Positions 42,683 to 51,867 of a DNA stretch of 64,000 bases are shown here, in pieces. The stretch comes from Caballeronia sordidicola (GTDB lineage: Bacteria; Pseudomonadota; Gammaproteobacteria; Burkholderiales; Burkholderiaceae), in assembly GCF_002220365.1 (NCBI RefSeq), contig NZ_MTHB01000256.1, positions 62,001-126,000 of the forward strand, read 5' to 3'. The first letter of the stretch is position 1, and every line of letters starts with the position of its first letter. The position numbers were made by a program, and so were the translations under genes. The notes under the pieces are model-generated. The model was not told the DNA's origin and ran no database searches. It saw nothing but the letters and a program-made list of their open reading frames with translations.

Positions 42683-43864
42683 ATGAAATACACCATATTG
42701 ACTGTTTGCTCGATGGGATTGATGTGCGCTACTGCGCACGCGCAAACAAGTGTGACGCTGTACGGTGTTGTCGACGCTGGCATTGCCTACAGTTCAAATT
42801 CGAACGGGGCGCGCCAGTACTACATGAATAGTGCAAATGCCGGGGGTAATCGCTGGGGGCTGATTGGATCGGAAGATCTGGGTGGCGGGCTGACGGCAGT
42901 GTTCAACCTGGAGGCAGGATTCAGCAGCACAACGGGGGCGATCGGACAAGGCGGAACGGAGTTCGGACGCAACGCTATTGTAGGCATTTCCAGCTCAAAA
43001 TACGGAACGGTCACTTTAGGGCGACAGAGCGAGTCTCAGTACGATTTTCTGTTTCGATACTCTGCGGGAGGATGGTGGGCGACGCCGGGGTCGGGATATG
43101 CCTCCCATCCCGGCGATCTCGACAATCTCGACAACTTTAATCGAGTGAACAACTCCGTAAAATTCAAGAGCATCTCGTATGGCGGCTTGACGGTTGGCGG
43201 CATCTACGGGTTCGGAAACAAGGCTGGAGACGTCACGCAAAATCAGATCTGGTCTCTCGCGGCAGCTTATGCGTTTGGTCCCTTTAGTCTCGCCGCTGGC
43301 TACTACAACGCGCGCGATCCAAACTATTCTGCATTTGGTAACCAGGCAAACGGCAGCACTGTAAGTACTAACATCACGAACCTTGCGATCGCCGGGTATG
43401 CATCGGCCAGAACGCAGCAGATCATCGCTGCGGGGGGGCAATATATCGCCGGTCCAGTGACTCTAAGTCTGCTTTACACCAATGCACAATTCAAGGATGT
43501 CGGTTCGGTCGCTGTTCAAGGATTGTCCGCGACGCAACAGGCCTTCAGGGGCACGGCAGTATTCAACAGCTATGAAGCAGGCCTGCAATATCAGCTGACG
43601 CCGGCTTTGGCGCTCGGCGTCGCCTACTGGTACACGCATAACGGCAACCTATCCGGTCTTGGAACTGCGCATTACGAGCAGATTGACGTCGGAGCGGACT
43701 ATAGCTTGTCCAAGCGCACCGATGTTTACGCCTATGGGGTCTACGAACGGGCTGGCGGCACGGACTCCACCGGTGCTCCGGCAAGAGCGGCGATCACCTT
43801 TGCGTCGCCATCGAGCAGCAACGCTCAGACTATTGCCATCGTCGGTATGAGGCACAGGTTTTAA
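42683..43864 (+). CDS. Porin (Porin_4, OmpC-like) of module A
   Basis: A 393-residue outer-membrane porin of the Burkholderia/Neisseria general-porin family. The signal peptide (MKYTILTVCSMGLMCATAHA) is cut before QTSVTLYGVVDAGI. Family segments are GGNRWGLIGSEDLGGGL, EAGFSSTTG and FGRNAIVGISSSKYGTVTLG. The C-terminal strand ends IAVVGMRHRF (here IAIVGMRHRF), with terminal Phe for BAM recognition. TATATATT lies 12-19 bases before the ATG. A homologous porin is at 58685-59872. Such porins are usually induced with the catabolic genes they accompany. Confidence 0.92.
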   Translation: MKYTILTVCSMGLMCATAHAQTSVTLYGVVDAGIAYSSNSNGARQYYMNSANAGGNRWGLIGSEDLGGGLTAVFNLEAGFSSTTGAIGQGGTEFGRNAIVGISSSKYGTVTLGRQSESQYDFLFRYSAGGWWATPGSGYASHPGDLDNLDNFNRVNNSVKFKSISYGGLTVGGIYGFGNKAGDVTQNQIWSLAAAYAFGPFSLAAGYYNARDPNYSAFGNQANGSTVSTNITNLAIAGYASARTQQIIAAGGQYIAGPVTLSLLYTNAQFKDVGSVAVQGLSATQQAFRGTAVFNSYEAGLQYQLTPALALGVAYWYTHNGNLSGLGTAHYEQIDVGADYSLSKRTDVYAYGVYERAGGTDSTGAPARAAITFASPSSSNAQTIAIVGMRHRF

Positions 43865-44121
43865 TCAGGCGAGGGCGGAAGTCGACGGCCGCGTTGCCGT
43901 CAATGATGCCGCCGGGGCCTTTGCTGGTTCGTTACCTGTTCATGCATTCATATCCTGGCGAGCGGCGGCATCCGCCTGTCGGATACGAATACGCCCCGGA
44001 TTTCCCGGTCATCCAGCGCCACGTAACATCAATATGAGTTCAAGGTTCTGCACACGCGCGTTGTGTGGAAGCTGTCCGAAAAAGTCGGGCAATGCTCGGC
44101 ACCAGTACTCAAGGAGACTTT

Positions 44122-45567
44122 TTGAACGCTCAAACGCTGTATGACAAGCTTTGGAAGTCTCATCTTGTCCGTGAATATGCCGGTGGAGCGGGTCTGTTGT
44201 ACATAGACCGGCAGTTGTTGCACGAGGTGAGCAGTCCGCAAGCTTTTGCCGGCATGAGATCCAGCGGTCGGGAGATCAGACGCCCAAACAGTCACCTGCT
44301 CGTTGCCGATCATGCGATTCCTACACGCCGGCCGAGCGATGGCCGCATACCCAACGAACAAGCACGTGCGCAAGTCCAGCTTCTTGCGGACAACGCCATC
44401 GAATTCGAGCTCGCTCATTTCGGCATGAGCGATGCACGACACGGCATTGTCCACGTGATCGGACCGGAGCAAGGCTTTACTCAACCTGGGATCACGTTAG
44501 TGTGTGGCGACTCTCATACGACGACACATGGAGCCTTCGGCGCACTGGCTTTCGGCATTGGCGCATCAGAATGCGAGCGCGTGCTTGCCACCCAGACTCT
44601 GCGGCAAACACGCGCCCGCAATCTGCGAGTCTGCGCAGAGGGAGCCTTTACTTCCGGGGTGTTCGCGAAGGATCTTGCGCTTGCGATTGTCGGCACGATA
44701 GGCGCGTCCGGCGGACAGGGCTATGCCATTGAATACTGCGGCGAGACGGTGCGTCAGTTATCAATGGAGGCGCGCATGACGCTTTGCAACATGACCATCG
44801 AGGCAGGCTCCCGAGTAGGTCTGATTGCTCCTGACGACACGACTTTCGCTTATATCGAGGGCCGCCCCAACACGCCCCATGGCGCCGCGTGGGAACGAGC
44901 CCTCGACTACTGGCGCTCGTTGCCAACCGATGCAACAGCACGTTACGAACAAGAAATTTATATTTCTGCGGAGTTGCTTGAACCACAGGTCACCTGGGGC
45001 ACAAGTCCGGACCAGGTAGTGCCCATAACGGGATATCTGCCGGATCCGTCGCTGCAGGAATGCGAAATGGCAAGCAAGAAGATAGCGCGAGCACTAGCCT
45101 ATATGGGGCTTGAGCCTGCAGCGGCCGTTGAGGGTATCGCGATCGACCAGGTGTTCATCGGGTCCTGCACAAACGGGCGCATAGAGGACCTGCGTGCAGC
45201 CGCAGCCGTGTTGCGCGGACGGCACATAGCGGACTCGGTGCAAGCATTGGTGGTGCCCGGTTCTGCGCAGGTTAAGCGAAATGCGGAGTCCGAGGGGCTC
45301 GATCGTGTATTCATCGAAGCAGGATTCGAATGGCGTCACGCAGGATGCTCGCTGTGCGTCGCCATGAACGACGACCGACTTGCTCCAGGTAAGCGCTGCG
45401 CATCAACGTCGAACCGGAATTTCGAGGGCCGACAGGGCGCGGGAGCGAGAACACATCTGATGAGCCCAGCGATGGCTGCCGCCGCTGCTGTCACAGGGCG
45501 CATCACCGACGTACGCACACTCTTACAGGGTCGCCCTGCCGGACAAGGTGCACCGTGGAAAAGTTGA
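44122..45567 (+). CDS. LeuC-like aconitase-family hydratase large subunit (module B)
   Basis: A 481-residue LeuC homologue. The TTG at 44122 is chosen because AAGGAG lies 5 bases upstream and the protein then begins like the module A copy (LYDKLWKSHLV versus LFDKIWDQHVI). Cluster ligands are Cys349 (FIGSCTNGR), Cys409 and Cys412 (GCSLC). CGDSHTTTHGAFG and STSNRNFEGRQG are intact. It overlaps the LeuD-like gene by 13 bases and is clearly diverged from the module A copy, so this is an old paralogue or separate acquisition. By context it would hydrate a maleate- or mesaconate-type diacid for the lyase encoded two genes on. Confidence 0.85.
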   Translation: MNAQTLYDKLWKSHLVREYAGGAGLLYIDRQLLHEVSSPQAFAGMRSSGREIRRPNSHLLVADHAIPTRRPSDGRIPNEQARAQVQLLADNAIEFELAHFGMSDARHGIVHVIGPEQGFTQPGITLVCGDSHTTTHGAFGALAFGIGASECERVLATQTLRQTRARNLRVCAEGAFTSGVFAKDLALAIVGTIGASGGQGYAIEYCGETVRQLSMEARMTLCNMTIEAGSRVGLIAPDDTTFAYIEGRPNTPHGAAWERALDYWRSLPTDATARYEQEIYISAELLEPQVTWGTSPDQVVPITGYLPDPSLQECEMASKKIARALAYMGLEPAAAVEGIAIDQVFIGSCTNGRIEDLRAAAAVLRGRHIADSVQALVVPGSAQVKRNAESEGLDRVFIEAGFEWRHAGCSLCVAMNDDRLAPGKRCASTSNRNFEGRQGAGARTHLMSPAMAAAAAVTGRITDVRTLLQGRPAGQGAPWKS

Positions 45568-46181
45568 CACAAGTGACGTCGATCCCGGCATCGCTTCCCG
45601 ATGCCAACATCGATACCGACATTATTTTTCCTGCAAGATTTCTGCTGATCACGGAGAAACGCGGACTCGGCCGATACGCATTCTATGAAAAACGCTTTGA
45701 CGCGGATGGCGCTGCACGCGACGATTTCGTGCTGAACCGCGAGCCATGGAACAAGTCCTCGATCCTGATTACCGGAGACAATTTTGGCTGCGGCTCCAGC
45801 CGCGAGCAGGCGCCATGGGCGCTATACGACTTAGGAATTCGCTGCGTCGTGTCTACAAGCTTTGGTGAAATTTTCGAGGCTAACTGCTTGAACAACGGCA
45901 TTTTGCCGGTGATGGTGAAACAGGTGGAACTCGCCGCACTGCACGAGGATGCAGGCTGTGCCCGCGAGTTGACCGCAGATCTTGTAGCGCGAGCGCTTGT
46001 GCGACATGACGGTACGCGAATTCCCATTGGTCTTCCTGAGTGGCAAAGCCAGGCCTTGCTCAATGGTTGGGACGAAATCGACCGCGCATTAAAAGAGGAC
46101 TGCGAGCACACCGAACGCTTCGAGATCTTCCAGCGCGAAACCATGTCGTGGCTTTATGACAATGAAACACGTCACACCTAA
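45555..46181 (+). CDS. LeuD-like hydratase small subunit (module B)
   Basis: A 208-residue small subunit. The GTG start lies inside the end of the LeuC gene (13-base overlap), indicating coupling. Motifs are DANIDTDIIFPARFL, the substrate loop GDNFGCGSSREQAPWAL, and SFGEIFEANCLNNGILPV. The C-terminal ALLNGWDEIDRALK and tail are longer than in the module A partner. It resembles classical LeuD (FPARFL) slightly more than the module A copy (MIVRVER) does. Confidence 0.87.
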   Translation: MEKLTQVTSIPASLPDANIDTDIIFPARFLLITEKRGLGRYAFYEKRFDADGAARDDFVLNREPWNKSSILITGDNFGCGSSREQAPWALYDLGIRCVVSTSFGEIFEANCLNNGILPVMVKQVELAALHEDAGCARELTADLVARALVRHDGTRIPIGLPEWQSQALLNGWDEIDRALKEDCEHTERFEIFQRETMSWLYDNETRHT

Positions 46182-46199
46182 ACTTTAGTGAGTGCATTC

Positions 46200-47066
46200 A
46201 TGGCCAATCCGGCTTTGCGGCAAAAATTGTTATCGAAGGAATTTTTCGTGGTTCCTGGCATACAGGACATGATCGCTTCAGTCATCGCCAATCAAGTTGG
46301 TTTCGATTTCGTGTATGGCACCGGGTATTGGATGACAGCGTCGGCGTTGGGTTTGCCGGATGCAGGCATTGCCACGTACACGCAAATGCTCGAGCGCATG
46401 GCGACACTCGTGAAATCGAGCCACTCCGCCGTCATCGCAGACGCGGACACGGGCTATGGCGGCTTACTCAATGTACATCACACTGTACGAGGTTATGAGG
46501 CTGCCGGCGTGACAGCGATTCAGCTCGAGGATCAGGAGTTTCCAAAGAAGTGCGGCCATACACCGTACAAAAGATGCATTCCAATGTCGCAGATGGTCGA
46601 CAAGATCAAGGTTGCGGTCGATGCGCGTGAAAGCCGCGACATGTTGATTATCGCGCGGACGGACGCCCGAGCAGGCGATGGCTTCACTGCAGCCATGACG
46701 CGCCTCGAAGCTTACGCGCGCGCCGGGGCCGACGTGCTTTTCTTTGAAGCGCCTCAATCGAGAGAAGAGATGGTTCGCGCGTGCGCGGCGTTCGATCTTC
46801 CCATGGTCGCGAACATGGCCGACGGCGGCAAGACACCGATCCTCACTGCTGCCGAACTTGCTGAAATCGGCTATGCATTTTCCATCTATCCCTCCATGAC
46901 AAGCCTCGTTGCCGCGGCAGCAATAAACGCTGCGCTACGTCGATTGAAAGACGCCGGTGTCAGCCAAAGTCCGGATTTGCCGATGTTCGACTTTACGGAA
47001 TTCTGCGAGTTGATCGGCTTCAGTGACGTATGGGAATTTGAGCGGCGTTGGGGCCACGACGCCTGA
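46200..47066 (+). CDS. Isocitrate lyase/PEP mutase-family lyase (module B)
   Basis: A 288-residue lyase paralogous to the one at 37358-38230. The ATG at 46200 gives an N-terminus matching the paralogue; a GTG four codons earlier is also possible, and neither has a strong ribosome site. Catalytic features are DADTGYGG, LEDQEFPKKCGH with Cys118, and IIARTDAR. It follows leuD by under 20 bases. Differences from the module A copy around the substrate pocket (TGYWMTASALG versus TGFGTVASYLG) suggest a different malate derivative. An enoyl-CoA hydratase follows after 42 bases. Confidence 0.86.
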   Translation: MANPALRQKLLSKEFFVVPGIQDMIASVIANQVGFDFVYGTGYWMTASALGLPDAGIATYTQMLERMATLVKSSHSAVIADADTGYGGLLNVHHTVRGYEAAGVTAIQLEDQEFPKKCGHTPYKRCIPMSQMVDKIKVAVDARESRDMLIIARTDARAGDGFTAAMTRLEAYARAGADVLFFEAPQSREEMVRACAAFDLPMVANMADGGKTPILTAAELAEIGYAFSIYPSMTSLVAAAAINAALRRLKDAGVSQSPDLPMFDFTEFCELIGFSDVWEFERRWGHDA

Positions 47067-47108
47067 CGCGGTCAACCTCGAACATTTTTTAATCTTTGGA
47101 GTAGTTCC

Positions 47109-47900
47109 ATGCCGTACGAAACCATCACATACGAGAAAAACCAGAACACTGCGGTCCTGACCTTCACAACACCTGAAGCGCTCAACGCGATTACTGAACA
47201 GCGTCTCGATGAGTTGGACCACGCGCTTGATGAGATCCACGCGAACCCCGACGTGCGAGCGCTGATCATAAGCGGTGGCGATGCGCGAGCGTTTTGCGTT
47301 GGTCTGCATCTTGACCTGCTTGCGCGAGCCTTCGAAGATCTTGACTATTTCGAATACGTAGTGCGCCGTGTAGCGGGGGTCATCAAGAAAATTGAAGATC
47401 TGCCGATACCGACAATCGCAGCCGTAAACGGTCTCGCAAGAGCGGGTGGCTTTGAAATCGCACTTGGGTGTGACTTCCTGTTGATGGCAGATGAAGCGAA
47501 AATCGGCGATGTTCATACGGACGCGGGTGTTCTGCCCGCAGCATCGTCGTTGCGCCTGCAACGTCGTATCGGCAATCAGAAAGCGAAAGACGTGATCTGG
47601 AGCGCGCGTTGGATGAGCGGGGCAGAGGCCGTGGAGTGCGGTCTGGCGCTGCGTTCATACCCTCTGCGTGAATTGCAACACGAGGCACTCAGGTTTGCCG
47701 AGAACTTTGCGACGAAGCCGAAAATGTGTCTCGCGGCGAACAAGTCTGTTTTCATGGACGGCGCCAACCTGGGTTCTCAAGAGGGTGCGGATCTTGAGCT
47801 GGAAGTTTTCAGCCGGTATATGCGAGCATACGGTTACGGCAAGGAGGGCTATACGGCATTTCGTGAAAATCGCGCACCCTCATGGCTTGTCAACCCGTAA
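47109..47900 (+). CDS. Enoyl-CoA hydratase/isomerase family protein
   Basis: A 263-residue crotonase-fold protein. DARAFCVGLHLDLLA forms the first oxyanion-hole segment and AAVNGLARAGGFEIALGCDF the second (GG). The acid positions corresponding to Glu144 and Glu164 of rat hydratase read E in FEIALGCD and D/H in DVHTDAGVLPA, so isomerase, hydrolase or lyase activity is as plausible as hydration. GGAG lies 9 bases before the ATG. It is the fourth gene of the LeuC-LeuD-lyase run. Its CoA substrate may be produced by the ligase encoded at 50204. Confidence 0.86.
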   Translation: MPYETITYEKNQNTAVLTFTTPEALNAITEQRLDELDHALDEIHANPDVRALIISGGDARAFCVGLHLDLLARAFEDLDYFEYVVRRVAGVIKKIEDLPIPTIAAVNGLARAGGFEIALGCDFLLMADEAKIGDVHTDAGVLPAASSLRLQRRIGNQKAKDVIWSARWMSGAEAVECGLALRSYPLRELQHEALRFAENFATKPKMCLAANKSVFMDGANLGSQEGADLELEVFSRYMRAYGYGKEGYTAFRENRAPSWLVNP

Positions 47901-48176
47901 GAGTACGCGCGACGCGGCCCCGTATATGTCGTCAGCCACGGCGTGCGCAGGCGTAGTAAACACCGCATACGGCCTAATGCCCGGTTGCCCTCAGATTCTG
48001 TTGAGTTGACAAGCTCATTGCACCGAACGACGATATAGCGCTGATGTCGTGGCTGGGTTGACGTCCGAGGTGTCGCATCCATCCCGGGAAGTCTCGGGCT
48101 TCCAGTATGGCTGCTCACCCTGGGCGCCCGACGTTTGGATTTCCGGCTTTGACACCGTAGATTCTGGAGGGGCCGA

Positions 48177-48992
48177 GTGGAAAAAGGTGTTCCAATTCGT
48201 TCCATCGCACGGGCCATTTCGGTTCTGCAGTGGATCAACCAGCGCGGCTCGTTGTCACTGATGGAAGTCGCAGTGCTCGCGAATCTTCCATATGCAACTA
48301 CGTTTCGCATCGTCCAGACGCTAATGCATGAGGGATTCGTCACGCTGGAGCCTTCCCGCAAACGCTACCGCGTGACGAGCCTCGTGCAGACGCTGTCGCT
48401 CGGATACCGCGACCACGGCAGTCTGGTCGACATCGCGAGGCCTTACATGGTCGACCTGACGAAAAAATATAGCTGGCCGGTTTCGCTATCGACCGCCGTC
48501 GGCGGTTCGATGATGTTGCGCGACTCCACCTATTCGCTGTCTTCACTGTCTTTCAGCAACTATTATCCTGGCTACACATTTCCGATTCTCGAGGTTGCTT
48601 CGGGACACGCGCATCTGGCTTTTATGAGCGACGAGGCGCGCATTTCCATCCTTAACGGCCTGCGCGAGATCGGTGCAAAGTCATTGATACTCGACATGTT
48701 CGTTTCCGGAAAACTCACTGAGCGTATCCGCGAGAAAGGTTACGCGGTGCACGATCGCACCATGCAGACCGCCAACCCGGGCAAGACCTCGTCCATTGCG
48801 GTACCGATCATGGAAGCCGGGCATGAGACTGCCGAACTGACGCTAAGCTATTTCGTCACTGCCATGTCGCCCAGCGAGGCAGTTTCGCGCTACGTGGACC
48901 CGTTGAAAGCCGCCGCCGCCCAGATTGGCGAGGAGCTCACCCGCACGGTGGAAAATGCAGGCGAAAGCCAATCGGCTCCCGGATCAGTGTAG
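48177..48992 (+). CDS. IclR-family transcriptional regulator (MhpR-like)
   Basis: A 271-residue regulator starting at a GTG with GGAGG upstream. The N-terminal winged HTH has RSIARAISVLQWINQRGSLS and ANLPYATTFRIVQTLMHEGF. The C-terminal IclR effector domain (about residues 85-250) has GYRDHGSLVDIARPYMVDLT, FPILEVASGHAHLAF and SIAVPIM. The pattern resembles MhpR and PcaR-type activators of aromatic catabolism. It lies between two plus-strand catabolic segments and probably controls one or both. No operator was assigned with confidence. The 276-base gap upstream shows no gene. Confidence 0.88.
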   Translation: MEKGVPIRSIARAISVLQWINQRGSLSLMEVAVLANLPYATTFRIVQTLMHEGFVTLEPSRKRYRVTSLVQTLSLGYRDHGSLVDIARPYMVDLTKKYSWPVSLSTAVGGSMMLRDSTYSLSSLSFSNYYPGYTFPILEVASGHAHLAFMSDEARISILNGLREIGAKSLILDMFVSGKLTERIREKGYAVHDRTMQTANPGKTSSIAVPIMEAGHETAELTLSYFVTAMSPSEAVSRYVDPLKAAAAQIGEELTRTVENAGESQSAPGSV

Positions 48993-49355
48993 CTCGGATG
49001 TTGCACAGGATCCGGCCGTCATGGTGATCTGTCGCATGGACGGCGGGTACCCGTTGTTGCCTTGACTATTCCTTCTCAGTAACAAAGACGTTCGCCACTT
49101 TCTCTTACGCCTGATTCTTCGGAGCGGGCTGCTGGGAGACGCTGGCCGCCGAGCATTGAATCGGCCCTTGAGACCCCATCTTCGTCGCGCAGCCAGACCT
49201 GCTCGTCTCACGTCGCGCAGGCAGTCGGTTCCCGCTCAGTGGATAACCGGTCGTTACGCTTTGGCCTCGAAAAAGTGGCGATGCATGATTGATCTCATGT
49301 TTTCCATTTAACCAGAACGGTCGCAGACAGCGCCGTTCGCAAACCCAATGCGCTT
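48993..49355. other. Intergenic region, no gene seen
   Basis: This 363-base gap between the IclR gene and the amidohydrolase gene holds no convincing reading frame, repeat or terminator. The last 100 bases are more AT-rich (TTTTCCATTTAACC) and probably hold the promoter of the downstream genes. Confidence 0.5.
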
Positions 49356-50207
49356 ATGACAGGTCACATTGATATTGTCGTCAATCTGTTTACGCCGGAA
49401 GAAGTAAATAACGGCCAGACCGGCTTCGATGGCAATTTTACAAGCCAGGTTCGTATGCCCGAGGCGATGAAGTCGGGCGTGTCAATCGAAGCGTATCTGA
49501 GAAAGATGGATCGGGCGGGCGTGGAGCGGTCGCTGCTCATTGCCGTACGTGCGGGCGATTTGCGTATGAAAGGCTCGTTCGAGATCCCCTACCAACAGGT
49601 GGCGAAGTGGTGCGATCGCTACCCGGATCGATTTTCCGGACTCGCGGGCGTGGACCCCTATCGCGGCATGCAGGGATTACGCGATCTAGAACAAGCGGTG
49701 CGTGAGTACGGGTTTATCGGTGCACACCTATATCCGCACTGGTTTCGGCTTGCACCGGACGCTGCGCTTTATTACCCGTACTACGCGAAGTGCTGTGAAC
49801 TCGATGTGCCGGTCATGATGCAGGTCGGCCAGAACCTCATCTATCAAAAGGAAGTTCGGCTTCCGAGCGTTGCTCGGCCCATTCTGCTCGATCAGATTGC
49901 CATCGACTTTCCTGAGTTGAAATTGATTGGTATCCATATTGGAGTGCCTTGGACTGACGAAATGATCGCGATGGCGTGGAAGCACGCGAACGTCTTCATC
50001 GGTATTGATGCCTATGCGCCTAAGTATCTTTCTCCATCACTCAAGCACTACATGAATAGTTACGGCTCCGACAAGGTGCTATTTGGCACCGACTGGCCAG
50101 TGATAGACCCTGAACGCGCGGTTGCCGAAATGGTGGCGCATCAATTCAAACCCGACGCATTGGCGAAGATCATGCGTGGGAACGCGGTGAAGGTGTTCAA
50201 GCTATGA
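49356..50207 (+). CDS. Amidohydrolase-2 family protein with degenerate HxH motif
   Basis: A 283-residue TIM-barrel protein of the ACMSD/gamma-resorcylate-decarboxylase branch. LYPHWFRL, ELKLIGIHIGVPWTDEM and VLFGTDWPVIDPERA are family segments and keep the later His and the catalytic Asp. The usual first-strand metal motif DxHxH reads DIVVNLF, so both N-terminal His ligands are absent. A subfamily that uses a different metal set, or a non-metal role, is implied. Its stop overlaps the acyl-CoA ligase ATG by 4 bases, so decarboxylation, hydration or hydrolysis linked to CoA activation is plausible. No ribosome site is obvious at the ATG. Confidence 0.8.
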   Translation: MTGHIDIVVNLFTPEEVNNGQTGFDGNFTSQVRMPEAMKSGVSIEAYLRKMDRAGVERSLLIAVRAGDLRMKGSFEIPYQQVAKWCDRYPDRFSGLAGVDPYRGMQGLRDLEQAVREYGFIGAHLYPHWFRLAPDAALYYPYYAKCCELDVPVMMQVGQNLIYQKEVRLPSVARPILLDQIAIDFPELKLIGIHIGVPWTDEMIAMAWKHANVFIGIDAYAPKYLSPSLKHYMNSYGSDKVLFGTDWPVIDPERAVAEMVAHQFKPDALAKIMRGNAVKVFKL

Positions 50208-51766
50208 GCCAACCCATGACGCCTGATACGCCGCCTGTTTTGCCGATGGGCTTTCGCAATCTGACCGTTTCGAGCGGCATCCGAAGTTCAGCAAAGAGAA
50301 CGCCCGAGAAGGTAGCGCTGATATGCGGAGACGAACAGAGAAGTTACGCGCAACTCGTTGAGAAAATTAATCGGGTTGCCAATCTCGCACGGGAATTCGG
50401 CATGCAGGCAGGTTCTCACGCAGCCGTGATTGCGCCTAATACGATTGAGTACATTGAGATCGTGGCGGGCGTGTCGGATGTGGGCGCCGCGATAGCAACA
50501 CCCAACCCCAAGCTGACTGGAAGGGAGCTTGCCGACATCTGCAACGACGCGCACGCCACATTGGTATTCATTCATCCGGATTGCGCAACCGTTATTGACC
50601 GATCGCTATTCAACACCGTTAAGAAATTCGTGCAGCTCGGAGAGGAATATGACGCCTTGTTGAGCAAGGCGTCACCCGAGTTCGATCCCGCGTCAATTGC
50701 CGAGTGGACCACGTTTTCAATTCCTTATACCTCGGGGACGACGGGTCGTCCGAAGGGGGTCATGCTTTCGCATCGTTCAAGGAGCTTGGGCTTTCTCGCC
50801 TATGCGGCTGAGTACGGCATTTACTCTCCTGACGACCATTTTCTGGCGTTTGCGCCGATGTGCCACGGTGCGGGCCTGGCTTACGCAATGGCAGCCGTTT
50901 TTGTCGGCGGGACAACGGAGATTCTGGCGAAATTCGATCCGGAAGTTGTCTTGCGAGCCGTTCACTCCGGACGCGTGACAGGCATGTTCACGGTTCCGAC
51001 GCACTATCACGCGATCTTTGGCCTCGATCGGGCCGTGCTCGAAGCAAACCGGGGCAATCGGCTAAAGGGCATCGTGGCAAATGCCGCACCGCTTCCGCAG
51101 AGTATGAAAGAGCAGATCGTAGAGTATTTCGGCGATGGCCTCTTGCATGAAACCTATGGTTCAACGGAAGCCGGTGTGGTGAGCAATCTACGTCCTCGGG
51201 ACCAGTTGCGCAAACGCAATTGCGTGGGACAGCCATTCATTGGCAACAGCGTGCGCCTGCTGGACGAGCAGGGCTTGGAAGTCGGACCCGGCGTGGTGGG
51301 CGAGCTCTTCAGCACGTCGCCATTTCTATTCAATGGCTATTGGAACAATGAGACAGCGACGCAGGATGCATTTCGTCATGGCTGGGTCTCGGTGGGCGAC
51401 CTGGCGATGCGAGACGAGGAGGGCTATCTGTACATCGTTGACCGAAAGAAAGACATGGTGATCAGCGGCGGGATGAACATTTACCCACGCGAAGTGGAGG
51501 ACGTACTCAACGGCCACCCGAGTGTTGCGGAGTCCGCTGTGTTCGGCATACCGGATCCGCAGTGGGGCGAGTCGCTTGTCGCATGTGTGGTTATGTGGCC
51601 TGAGGCGCAGTTCAATTCTGATGAGCTGATGGCTTTTGGACGGACCAATCTCGCCTCATACAAATTGCCTAAAAAATACGTTCCGATAGATTCGCTTCCG
51701 CGTAACGCGAACGGCAAAGTGCTTAAGACAAGTCTTCGCGAGTGGTATGCAACGCTGAGCTGCTGA
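50204..51766 (+). CDS. AMP-dependent acyl-CoA ligase
   Basis: A 520-residue ANL-superfamily ligase forming an acyl-CoA from a carboxylic acid, ATP and CoA. The P-loop is YTSGTTGRPKGVMLSH (about residues 170-185). GSTEAG, the hinge region GDLAMRDEEGYLYIVDRKKD, MVISGGMNIYPREVE and the terminal lysine loop NANGKVLK are all intact. It overlaps the amidohydrolase gene (ATGA). Substrate class cannot be read, but neighbours suggest a small carboxylic acid formed by the amidohydrolase or hydantoinase step. The CoA ester may feed the enoyl-CoA hydratase at 47109. Confidence 0.9.
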   Translation: MSQPMTPDTPPVLPMGFRNLTVSSGIRSSAKRTPEKVALICGDEQRSYAQLVEKINRVANLAREFGMQAGSHAAVIAPNTIEYIEIVAGVSDVGAAIATPNPKLTGRELADICNDAHATLVFIHPDCATVIDRSLFNTVKKFVQLGEEYDALLSKASPEFDPASIAEWTTFSIPYTSGTTGRPKGVMLSHRSRSLGFLAYAAEYGIYSPDDHFLAFAPMCHGAGLAYAMAAVFVGGTTEILAKFDPEVVLRAVHSGRVTGMFTVPTHYHAIFGLDRAVLEANRGNRLKGIVANAAPLPQSMKEQIVEYFGDGLLHETYGSTEAGVVSNLRPRDQLRKRNCVGQPFIGNSVRLLDEQGLEVGPGVVGELFSTSPFLFNGYWNNETATQDAFRHGWVSVGDLAMRDEEGYLYIVDRKKDMVISGGMNIYPREVEDVLNGHPSVAESAVFGIPDPQWGESLVACVVMWPEAQFNSDELMAFGRTNLASYKLPKKYVPIDSLPRNANGKVLKTSLREWYATLSC

Positions 51767-51867
51767 CGTGAAATTCGCCTTGTTGCTGATCACATTCACC
51801 TATGTGTCGGAACTGCCAGGCGACGCCAACAGGCGCGGCTTCGACATCACTGAACCGGACTGAAACC

